Source: Chrysochromulina parva (Eukaryota; Haptophyta; Prymnesiales; Chrysochromulinaceae). Taken from it: DNA of 21,439 bases. The notes under the pieces were generated by a model that saw only the letters and a program-made list of their open reading frames with translations, did no database searches and was not told the origin of the DNA. A program made the translations under genes and the position numbers. Location: the NCBI GenBank assembly GCA_002887195.1, contig PJAB01000736.1:1-21439 (forward strand), read 5' to 3'. Below, in pieces: positions 1-6,938 of this stretch. Position 1 is the first letter of the stretch. Each line of letters starts with the position of its first letter.

Positions 1-120
1 GGGTGTTTGTTGTTGTTGGTGGGTTTGGCTGGTTGTGAGATTGGTCTGTGTGCCTTTGTGCGTCCGCGTGTCCCGTGTGTCCCGTGTGTGTCCCGGCTCC
101 CCCCGGTGTCTTTTTACCGG
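1..120 (+). repeat. Dispersed 120-bp GT-rich element, copy 1
   Basis: Bases 1-120 align without gaps to 5609-5728 with three substitutions (positions 29, 43 and 63 of this copy). The left edge is cut by the window start. The right edge is at TTTTTACCGG; after that the two copies diverge (CAGCGATC here, TAACACAA in copy 2). The strand shown is GT-rich with repeated GTGTCCC units and a pyrimidine-rich right end followed by CAG, which would resemble a 3' splice site. It ends 111 bp before the SQD1 start codon on the same strand. Its nature (MITE, introner, or tandem-repeat fragment) is inference. Confidence 0.85.
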
Positions 121-231
121 CAGCGATCATCAACCTCATCAACACCCAAAACCTCGCGTCTAGGACAAGCCCGAGCTCTCCTCTCCACGGGGCTGCTGCG
201 CGCAAGCGAGGCCTCGAGGCGAAGTTCGAAA

Positions 232-1698
232 ATGGCCCGTGTGACGTTCCTAGTCGCACTGGCACTCGGTGCGGCTCACGCCTACAGCATCTGTGCGCCA
301 GGCGCGACGTGCTCCGCCGCTTCCCGAACCATCGGCGCGCAGTCGCTGCCGATCGTATCGACCGCTCCTGCTCCTGCTGCTGCTGCTGCTGCCCGCGTGA
401 CCGCGCCCGCCATGATGGCGGCGCCGGCGGTCGCGACACCCGGGGCGTCCGCGACGAATGCTGGCAGCAAGAAGAAGAAGATCTTCGTGCTCGGCGGCGA
501 TGGCTTCTGCGGCTGGCCGACGTCACTGCACCTGTCAGACAAGGGCCACGACGTTGTCATCATCGACAACCTGTCGCGGCGCAAGATCGACGTTGAGATG
601 GGTGCTAACTCGCTCACCCCGATCACCTCGATCGAGACCCGCGTCGAGGCGTGGAAGGAGGTGTCGGGCAAAGACGTGCGCTTCGTGTACTTGGACCTGG
701 CGAACGAGTACGACCGCTTCGCACAAATGCTCAAGGAGGAGCAGCCCGACACGATCGTGCACTTCGCGGAGCAGCGCGCTGCGCCCTACTCGATGAAGAA
801 CGCGGCCACGAAGCGGTACACCATCGAGAACAACCTCGGCGCGACGCACAACGTCCTATGCGCGATCACCGAGTCGGGTCTCGACATTCACTTGGTGCAC
901 CTGGGCACGATGGGCGTGTATGGCTACGGCAACTCGGGCGGCAAGATCCCCGAGGGGTACATCGACGTGATCTTGCCCGGGAATCGCGCGAAGAAGATCC
1001 TGCACCCGGCGTACCCGGGCTCCATTTACCATGCGACCAAGTGCCTCGACGCCCTCCTCTTCCAGTTCTATGCCAAGAATGACCTCCTGCGGCTGACCGA
1101 CCTGCACCAGGGCATCGTGTGGGGCACGAACACGCCCCTGACAGCAAAGGATGAGCGCCTGGTCAACCGCTTCGACTACGACGGCGACTACGGCACCGTG
1201 CTCAACCGCTTCCTCATGCAGGCCGCGTGCGGCATCCCGCTCACCGTCTACGGCACCGGTGGGCAGACGCGCGCCTTCATCCACATCACCGACACTTGCC
1301 GGTGCATCGAGCTTGCGGTGAACAATCCGCCCGAGAAGGGTGCGCAGGTCGAGATCCTGAACCAGGTCGCCGAGACGGCGCGCGTGCGCGATGTCGCCGA
1401 GATCGTCGCGCGCATGAGCGGCGCAGAGATCGCCCGCATCGCCAACCCGCGTCAGGAGGACGCTGAGAACGAGCTCGACGTGGCAAACGATAAGTTTAAG
1501 CTGCTGGGCCTCGACCCGATCCTGCTGGACTCTGCCGAGGGCCTCTTCGCCGAGGTGCAGCAGATCGCCGCCAAGTACAAGGACCGATGCGACCGTCGAC
1601 AGGTCGTCTCGAAGTCGTTCTGGAACAAGGCGCGCACCGCCGCCGCCAGCAACGACCCTGCATCTGCGAAGGTCGCAGGCGCGCCCACCAAAGCGTGA
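232..1698 (+). CDS. SQD1: UDP-sulfoquinovose synthase, plastid-targeted
   Basis: This 488-residue protein matches SQD1, which makes UDP-sulfoquinovose from UDP-glucose and sulfite for the thylakoid sulfolipid SQDG. It is an SDR-fold enzyme. The NAD-binding loop GGDGFCGW is at residues 88-95. The catalytic Thr lies in HLGTMGVYG (T226), and the Tyr/Lys pair is YHATK (Y266, K270). A late conserved segment TRAFIHI is near 346-352. The N-terminus is a hydrophobic signal (MARVTFLVALALGAAHA) followed by a Ser/Ala-rich stretch with a polyalanine run encoded by CTG/GCT repeats, fitting bipartite targeting to a complex plastid. I chose ATG 232 because it is the first ATG in the open frame; upstream in-frame codons run into a repeat. 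No intron is needed. Family assignment is very secure; the targeting is inferred. Confidence 0.96.
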   Translation: MARVTFLVALALGAAHAYSICAPGATCSAASRTIGAQSLPIVSTAPAPAAAAAARVTAPAMMAAPAVATPGASATNAGSKKKKIFVLGGDGFCGWPTSLHLSDKGHDVVIIDNLSRRKIDVEMGANSLTPITSIETRVEAWKEVSGKDVRFVYLDLANEYDRFAQMLKEEQPDTIVHFAEQRAAPYSMKNAATKRYTIENNLGATHNVLCAITESGLDIHLVHLGTMGVYGYGNSGGKIPEGYIDVILPGNRAKKILHPAYPGSIYHATKCLDALLFQFYAKNDLLRLTDLHQGIVWGTNTPLTAKDERLVNRFDYDGDYGTVLNRFLMQAACGIPLTVYGTGGQTRAFIHITDTCRCIELAVNNPPEKGAQVEILNQVAETARVRDVAEIVARMSGAEIARIANPRQEDAENELDVANDKFKLLGLDPILLDSAEGLFAEVQQIAAKYKDRCDRRQVVSKSFWNKARTAAASNDPASAKVAGAPTKA

Positions 1699-2638
1699 GC
1701 GGCGGCACGGCCGGGCGCAGGTGTCAGGGAGGGGTGGCGGCGACGCGGGCGCCCCCAGCACGTGGGGCGGAGCCGTTCTATGGGACCGCATCGAGCGGCG
1801 ACGCGCTTGGGCGCGAGAGCCGTGAGCGGTGAGCCGTGAGCGGAGGTAGGCGAAGGCGGATCGGGGCGACCGTGTTGGTGTGCATCGCATGCTTGGACTC
1901 CATGCTCAGTGCTGGCCAGGTGATCACAAATCCTTGCATGCATTCGAGCGATGAGAATGGATCTTGGATGGAGGTTGTCGGACGCGGGGACAGCTTCGTG
2001 CCCTCTCTTGCAGCGTGTCTTGCTCTTGGCGGAGGCGGCCGGTTGACGGGGAACGCTCCGCCTCCGGGTAACCTCCGGGGGGACACGGGAGGTCCGCGGC
2101 CCTCGCAGTCTGTAAAACATTTTACGAACCCACTTATATGACTCCAATCCGCGCCCGTCCGCGGGCGGGGTCTTGGCTCTCGTGCCGAGAGCGAGACTTG
2201 TGGGCTAGGGCTTTCTTGCCCGTCTCGTCGGGCTTCGGGGTGCGCTTTCCGCTTACGTCGTTACGTGGTCTTGCGTATCGCGTTTTCGTTCCGTCCGACG
2301 ACCGACCTCCGACGCGTCGTCCCCGCCCCTCGCTAGACATCCAGTAAACTCGTCCCGCTCCCGGCGTCCGCCGGTCCCGGTAAAACGATCCGCAGAAGCG
2401 GCAGATTCACCTCGACCTTGCCCGCTCGAAAGGCAAAGCCGCAAAGAATCGTACGGTATGATTGTACGTGGTCGGCGCGTTGTGTTGGCCCGCTACCCAG
2501 GTCAAGGCGCCCAATGCATGGCGAGAACAGAGACCCGGAAAAGCCGGAAGCCCAACCGCTGCTCGCTGGCCAAACGCAATTTGTGGGCACCGCCAACGTT
2601 TGCGACTGGAATCTTCATGTGGCTCATGGGGTCGGCGC
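1699..2638. other. Convergent spacer SQD1/GH28, no gene recognised
   Basis: This 940-bp spacer lies between two converging genes, so it should hold both 3' UTRs. I see no convincing protein. It holds a tandem 13-mer GAGCCGTGAGCGG (1817-1829 and 1831-1843), a 14-bp hairpin-like GTAAAACATTTTAC at 2112-2125, and a cluster of short perfect hairpins at 2152-2233 that is listed separately. CGTAC and GTACG at 2450-2468 form another small inverted repeat. Confidence 0.6.
2152..2233. other. Cluster of three perfect hairpins
   Basis: Three stem-loops sit within 82 bp: CGCCCG-TCCG-CGGGCG (2152-2167), GCTCTCG-TGC-CGAGAGC (2176-2192) and GCCCG-TCTCGT-CGGGC (2218-2233). A fourth possible stem GACGAC/GTCGTC follows near 2298-2322. 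The DNA is GC-rich, so some hairpins are expected by chance. It could be a structured 3' UTR or an unrecognised non-coding RNA; I recognise no known RNA family. Confidence 0.35.
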
Positions 2639-4012
2639 CTACTGAGCATGGGACATGGCACGGCGACGGAGCGCGCGCTCGGTGCGGTCCTCGAAGCAAG
2701 GCGGCACAGGGTGCGTCGTGCCCGTCGCGACGCCCTGGACATTCTCACACTTGTAGAACGCATCGCCAAAGGGTCGGCTGCCTGGGTTGGTGACCACAAC
2801 GTCCTCAAAGACGACGTTTCGCATGGGCGAGGACTCATTGGCCAGCAACACGCCCGGGCTGCGCGTGGGCGAGAGCACACTGATGTTGCGTAGCGTGATG
2901 TTCACGTACTGAGCACCTGCGGGTGCGGCGCACTGGGAGCCGGGGAGTTCGGGCCAGCACAGCGAGCACGGGTGCGCCGCGCAGATCTGGCGGCTGTCCG
3001 ATTGCTGCGCGGGCCCGACCCAGATGGCGTAGCCCGTCGGCTCCTCGATAACGATGTTCTCATACGTCACATCCGCAACGAGCCCCGCGCCCCGGAATTT
3101 CATATAGATTCCCTTATCCGTCCGGTGCATGCGGGCGTTCCGAAAGGTGACGTTGCGCACGGTCGAGCCGCTAATTGAGCCGATGGTGAGGCCGAGGCCG
3201 CTCGCCTCGATGTTCTCGATGAGCACATTTTCCGTGCCGTCCTTGACGTCGAAGCAGTCGTCTTGGTTCCACACAGTGCAATCGTGGATCCAAATGTTGC
3301 GACCTGTCACGTCGAAGCCATCCGTGTTGAAGGCGGTCAAGTCGATGAGGCCGTGCGCGTCCTTTTGCGTGCGCCGCGCGTCGATGGACGAGTGGCGCAC
3401 CTCGAGTCCGACGCAGCCGACGCAGTAGAACGTCCAATATGGGCTGTTGTGCAAGTACAGCCGCTCGACGAGCAGGCTCGTGCCTCGTTCGATGCGAATC
3501 AGCTGCGGCCGGCGCTCGACGCGCAAGAGGTAGCCGACGCCAGGCACGCCCCACCACTTGGCGCCCGCACCCTCCAATACGCCCGTGCCGTTCGAGGTCA
3601 GGGCCAGTCCGTTCGCGTCGTCGAACTGCAAGCACTGGAGCACACTCTCGCCGCCGTGGCTCCGTGGCCATTCGCTGCGATACCTTTGGAGTGCCGCTGC
3701 GTCGGTGAGCAGGTTCTCGCTCTTGAGGCCAAAGTAAAGTGTGCCGTCGATGATAATGGTGACCGAGCGCAGACCCTTCGCGATGATCCCACCCATCAGG
3801 TAGAAGGTCTTGTTGGGCACGACGAAGGAGTCGCCCGGGCTGAGGCCGTTCAAGCTTGCGTTGAGCGCCGCACCGTTGGCCCAGAGTGTGTCGAAATCGT
3901 CGGCGTCGGCCACTGCGCCAGCGTCCCGCTCGAAGTCGACCATCTTAGCGGACGATAATGCGAGCGAAGCGAGCAGGAGGAGCGCACGGCGAGTTGTCGT
4001 CCCCAAAGTCAT
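2639..4012 (-). CDS. Secreted GH28 family protein (polygalacturonase-like)
   Basis: A complete 457-residue right-handed beta-helix protein of glycoside hydrolase family 28, which normally hydrolyses galacturonan-type polysaccharides. It starts with a signal peptide (TTTRRALLLLASLALSSA). GH28 landmarks are in order: NTDGFDV at 229-235 (catalytic Asp region), QDDCFDVKDG at 250-259 (the Asp pair), then SGLGLTIGS at 271-279 and GIYMKF at 301-306. In classical enzymes these last two read GGHGLSIGS and G-x-RIK, so the His and the Arg are replaced by Leu273 and Tyr303, while Lys305 remains. Many N-x-S/T sites fit secretion. The gene is intronless and converges on SQD1. Fold assignment is secure; catalytic activity and substrate are uncertain because of the replaced residues. 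Confidence 0.9.
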   Translation of the reverse strand: MTLGTTTRRALLLLASLALSSAKMVDFERDAGAVADADDFDTLWANGAALNASLNGLSPGDSFVVPNKTFYLMGGIIAKGLRSVTIIIDGTLYFGLKSENLLTDAAALQRYRSEWPRSHGGESVLQCLQFDDANGLALTSNGTGVLEGAGAKWWGVPGVGYLLRVERRPQLIRIERGTSLLVERLYLHNSPYWTFYCVGCVGLEVRHSSIDARRTQKDAHGLIDLTAFNTDGFDVTGRNIWIHDCTVWNQDDCFDVKDGTENVLIENIEASGLGLTIGSISGSTVRNVTFRNARMHRTDKGIYMKFRGAGLVADVTYENIVIEEPTGYAIWVGPAQQSDSRQICAAHPCSLCWPELPGSQCAAPAGAQYVNITLRNISVLSPTRSPGVLLANESSPMRNVVFEDVVVTNPGSRPFGDAFYKCENVQGVATGTTHPVPPCFEDRTERALRRRAMSHAQ

Positions 4013-4219
4013 CTGTCAGTGCCGGAAAAGATCACCACCGCACCCCTTAGCTTGATAGCGCACGTGCTGCACGTGGTTCACCAGGACAAGGTTCCAAAGT
4101 GCGGATCGCATGAAATGTGAACCCGTGTGTGAAAGTGCCGAAAGGACCGAAGCGACCGAAGTGAAGTTCATGTTCACGTTTAAAAGTCTCTTTCGAAGCT
4201 GGCCTCTAAACACGTGGCC

Positions 4220-4248
4220 TATAAAGTGGCCCCCCCTACGGGGGGGGG
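4220..4248 (+). promoter_or_regulatory. TATA-like box plus C7/G9 hairpin
   Basis: TATAAAG (4220-4226) follows a CACGTG palindrome (4211-4216) and is followed directly by seven C, TAC, and nine G (4230-4248), then AACG and six C. The C and G runs can pair into a very stable stem with a 3-base loop. Position and orientation fit a core promoter or 5' leader of the TMEM86 gene, but this is inferred from motif and location only. Confidence 0.35.
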
Positions 4249-4410
4249 AACGCCCCCCTTTGAGGTATCCACACTTTTTGTAACCACCACACGGAAGTGA
4301 AGCTGCCCCACAGGACACTTAATGGCTGGCTGTAGACGCACTTCTGCTTCCGCGGGCTGTGGGAAGACGAGATGCCAACTTTCGAAGCGGCGATCGCCTG
4401 GTTTTGATCA

Positions 4411-4422
4411 GAACCAATCGCG
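4411..4422 (+). promoter_or_regulatory. CCAAT-type motif GAACCAATCGCG, copy 1
   Basis: This 12-mer is identical to 11278-11289 in the DPM2/TANGO6 promoter. It lies 55 bp before the chosen TMEM86 start at 4478. A CCAAT box with a fixed CGCG extension is the simplest reading. Confidence 0.35.
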
Positions 4423-4477
4423 CATTCTATCGCGGGTGCTTCGCTCCGCGATCAGGTGCCTGGTGTTCCTGCAGCAG

Positions 4478-5441
4478 ATGTCACGACGCGCGGAGATGGC
4501 GGAAAACAAGGCGGTGGCCGCGGCGGCGAGGGCTCTAGAGCAGTCAGAGCAGGCCGAGGCGGCGGCGACGACAGCAGGACGGCAGGCATGGGCATTCGGA
4601 TTTGCCTCGTATGCGGTCACAGGGTTTTATGGGCTCGCACTCATGCGCGGCGAGCCGCAGTCAGATGCGGTGATCCCAAAGGCTGGAGCCGTGCTATTGA
4701 TGGCGCCATTAGCACTGAACTTAGGCGCCTCGGTTGTCGGCGAGGACTCCTCGCGATATGCACGCCGCATCTGCGCCGGCCTCATCTTTTGTGCCGGCGG
4801 CGATGCATGTCTGGCCCTCGAGGACAGCGATGCCTACAAGGACGTGAAGCAGCTCCTCTTTCTCGGCGGGCTCGGGTGCTTCCTGGTGGGCCATCTGCTC
4901 TACATGAGCGCCTTCGCGGCGAATCGGTTCAAAGTGCGCAAGGTGGTCGCGGCAGCTATATTAGTTTATGTCCTCTCCATTTGTATCGTGCTGTACCCAT
5001 CGCTACCCACTGCGCTCATCGCCCCCGTGCTTCTATGTAAGGCTGAGCTTGCGCGCGCGTGCGTGCCTTGTACATCGACACGCCCGCTTGTTATTCATCG
5101 ACTGCATGCCATCCCATCGATTCTCGGCGCGTCCAGATGCGAGCGCTATTGGCTGGATGGTGATCTTGGCCTGCTCTCGGCAACCAGCTGGCACCACGCA
5201 CAGCCGTTGGTCGTCACGCACTGCCATCGCCGGCGCGCTTCTATTTGGCGTGTCGGACACCGTGCTCGCGCTTGATCGGTTCGTGCCCTGGGCAAAGCAC
5301 TCCGCCGCACCGGGACTCGTCATGTCCACCTATTTCATGGGGCAAGGCCTCATTAGCCTGTCGGCCAAGGGTGCCGGCGGCAAGCCAAAGACGGCAGGCG
5401 GCAGTACTCGTAGTGCCGCCAAAGGCAAGTCCGCGGAATAA
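4478..5441 (+). CDS. TMEM86/YhhN family protein (lysoplasmalogenase-like), one intron
   Basis: A polytopic membrane protein of the YhhN/TMEM86 family; characterised members cleave the vinyl-ether bond of lysoplasmalogens. Exon 1 is 4478-5036, exon 2 is 5137-5441. The reading frame shifts at a GTAAGG donor and a CAG acceptor; joining them (phase 1) gives PVLLYASAIGWMVILA, continuous with family sequence. The family hallmark GALLFGVSDTVLALDRF and the following TYFMGQGLISLSA lie in exon 2. About eight hydrophobic segments are visible, from AFGFASYAVTGFYG to the C-terminus, with a Lys-rich tail. The spliced product is 287 residues. ATG 4496 (281 aa) or 4322 (339 aa) are alternatives; the upstream segment has non-coding-like codon use. 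The native substrate in this organism is unknown. Confidence 0.85.
5037..5136 (+). other. Intron of the TMEM86-like gene (100 bp)
   Basis: GTAAGG donor at 5037 and CCAG acceptor ending at 5136. Removal joins frame 2 to frame 3 and restores an uninterrupted transmembrane segment. Without removal, exon 1 reads into a sequence with no family resemblance. Confidence 0.85.
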
Positions 5442-5795
5442 AACCAGTTTCGTCACGAGAGTAACACGAGAGTGTCAGTGGAACAAGTGTTGTGTGAACT
5501 TGTGTGAACCCTTCACTCACGCATGAACATCTCGTCCACCGCCATCCAAAGCTGCCGATGCGCTCGGCCCAATCCTGCGAAACCACATCCTTACGGTACC
5601 GGTAACACGGGTGTTTGTTGTTGTTGGTGGGTTTGGTTGGTTGTGAGATTTGTCTGTGTGCCTTTGTGCGCCCGCGTGTCCCGTGTGTCCCGTGTGTGTC
5701 CCGGCTCCCCCCGGTGTCTTTTTACCGGTAACACAACCTGAACGTTCACACATCCAGCCCTTTGACACATCGATCATCGTCATCGTGGGAAGGCG
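5442..5795. other. Spacer TMEM86 / YidD with repeats
   Basis: This 354-bp spacer holds the TMEM86 3' UTR and the YidD 5' region. It has two small tandem duplications, CACGAGAGT at 5454-5462 and 5465-5473, and TTGTGTGAAC at 5490-5499 and 5500-5509. Its second half is the 120-bp dispersed element. No additional protein is seen. Confidence 0.6.
5597..5734 (+). repeat. Dispersed 120-bp element, copy 2, with flanking repeats
   Basis: The core 5609-5728 is 97.5% identical (117 of 120) to window bases 1-120. Here both edges are visible: TACCGGTAACAC occurs on the left (5597-5608) and on the right (5723-5734), 126 bp apart. TACCGGTA is itself a palindrome, so CCGGTAA (5599-5605) and TTACCGG (5722-5728) are also terminal inverted repeats. 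The element ends 67 bp before the YidD start, on the sense strand, as in copy 1. No coding capacity. Confidence 0.85.
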
Positions 5796-6382
5796 ATGAG
5801 CCTCCTCAGGTGGAGCGCGTACTTCTGGTTGTTCACCATATTGCCTGGCCGTATACACGCCAAACGAGCGTACATCATGCGGCCAGTTAGCCCGTCAAAG
5901 CCTGCCAGGTGCGCTGGGAGACCGCGATTGGTTGTCGGCACCAACGAGACGTTAGGCATGGGTGCTGTCGGCGCATTGAGGTTCTACAAGTCGATCATCT
6001 CGCCGCTGCTGCCACCAAGCTGCCGTTTCATCCCGACCTGCTCGGAATAGTAAGTTCTGCGATCGAACGCTCACAACTAGGTATCGTTCTCACATTCTGC
6101 CACACGGTGCGCAGCGGCCAGCAATGCTTTGAGCGTTATCCTCCAGTGCAAGCGGCCGTACTATTGAGCTGGCGCCTCTTGCGCTGCAACCCTCTGCATC
6201 TGAACGGATATGGGTTTGGCGTCGACGAGCCGGCGTGGCCGCCGGTAGCCTACTGGGCGGGCTCTGGTCGGATACGCACCTTTGTCGACGACGAGCGCTC
6301 TCGACGACGTGCGGCGGGGCTCGACGACGACGATCGCATTGGAGACGATCCTCTGGGTCTGTGGGACGACAAGCAAGATTGA
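5796..6382 (+). CDS. yidD: YidD family membrane-insertion efficiency factor, one intron
   Basis: YidD proteins help the YidC/Alb3/Oxa1 insertases place proteins in membranes; in algae and plants the partner would be thylakoid Alb3. Exon 1 is 5796-6049 and exon 2 is 6115-6382, joined in phase 2, giving 173 residues. The family core reads FYKSIISPLLPPSCRFIPTC followed by SEY, then SWRLLRCNPLH after the splice. The intron splits the Tyr codon of TCSEY. The N-terminus (SLLRWSAYFWLFTILPG, then a basic stretch) looks like a signal plus transit peptide. After the core comes an unusual Arg- and Asp-rich tail of about 45 residues. ATG 5958 would give a presequence-free protein and is the main alternative. 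Family call secure; plastid location inferred. Confidence 0.88.
6050..6114 (+). other. Intron of yidD (65 bp)
   Basis: Donor GTAAGT at 6050-6055 follows TA of a Tyr codon; acceptor GCGCAG ends at 6114. Unspliced, the donor itself supplies a TAG stop right after TCSE. Splicing restores the conserved Cys/Tyr motif and the correct six-residue spacing to the next conserved Arg. Confidence 0.85.
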
Positions 6383-6938
6383 TGGCGTGTCGATGGCATC
6401 CCGAGTCCTAAGGCGTAATGGCTGCATGGGGAAACATGGGCCGTCAACAAGGGGCCTCAGGGCGCAACGCTTTCGCAGAGCATTCCCTAGGATTCCCTAG
6501 GATTCATCGAGCCCCGTCTCTCAAGCCAGCTCGCCAGTGTCTGTGCGCTTCATCCTCGCGATGTGCAGCCAGGTGGGGGTGAACTGCTAACTCGCGCGGT
6601 CTCCTGACGGTCACCACACCAAGGATACCCGTAGTCACGACTGACCGTTTGCGTTTCACGCATCACGGAGCCCTCCAGGGAGCCCTCAGGCGAGGTACAT
6701 GATTACTAACTCGAGTAACGAGATAGACCGTTAATTAGGTGCGTCTCCTTTATACAAAAAGGACATGAGTGTAGTGGGGGGGATATTCGCGTTGTGTTGA
6801 ACTGCTCGCGGACGGGGGCGTTCTCCTTCCCAGCTCTGTCCCCCCCGTGTCAGCGAGCTGCTGGGCGTGCTGCTGTCCCACGGCTCTCGTCGCCCGCCAG
6901 CCGCTCACCCAGTCGTTTCTCACCAAGGCGCCTTGGGC
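6383..6938. other. Spacer YidD / KH protein
   Basis: This 556-bp spacer holds no recognisable gene. Visible items are a tandem ATTCCCTAGG (6482-6491, 6492-6501), a near-duplicate GGAGCCCTC around 6667-6685, and TATACAAAAA at 6751-6760, a possible TATA element for the KH gene. A pyrimidine-rich CTCCTTCCCAG near 6822-6832 and another CAG at about 6851-6853 could be 3' splice sites of a 5' UTR intron, but no donor is convincing. Confidence 0.5.
6751..6760 (+). promoter_or_regulatory. Possible TATA element of the KH gene
   Basis: TATACAAAAA lies 179 bp before the chosen start, in an otherwise GC-rich context, and is preceded by AT-rich TTAATTAGG. Assignment rests on motif only. Confidence 0.25.

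Larger units (their letters stand above)
4013..4477. other. Divergent intergenic region GH28 / TMEM86
   Basis: This stretch separates two divergently transcribed genes and should carry both promoters. It contains a tandem 9-mer GACCGAAG(C/T) at 4145-4162, a CACGTG palindrome at 4211-4216, TATAAAG at 4220-4226, a C7-TAC-G9 hairpin at 4230-4248 followed by C6, and GAACCAATCGCG at 4411-4422. An ATG at 4322 is in frame with the TMEM86 gene, but codons 4322-4477 show mixed third positions unlike the GC-rich third positions of the neighbouring genes. Confidence 0.5.

Noticed and set aside
7..231. N-terminal extension of the SQD1 frame to base 7
   Set aside because: The frame has no ATG before 232; it only begins with TTG and runs through the dispersed repeat. 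The signal peptide at 232 is a much better start.
856..1890. 344-codon minus-strand ORF antisense to SQD1
   Set aside because: Composition is that of an antisense shadow of a GC-rich gene; SQD1 on the other strand is unambiguous.
4322..4477. Upstream ATG of the TMEM86 frame
   Set aside because: The added 52 residues have mixed third-position use and no family similarity, and the interval carries a promoter-like CCAAT motif. Kept only as an alternative.
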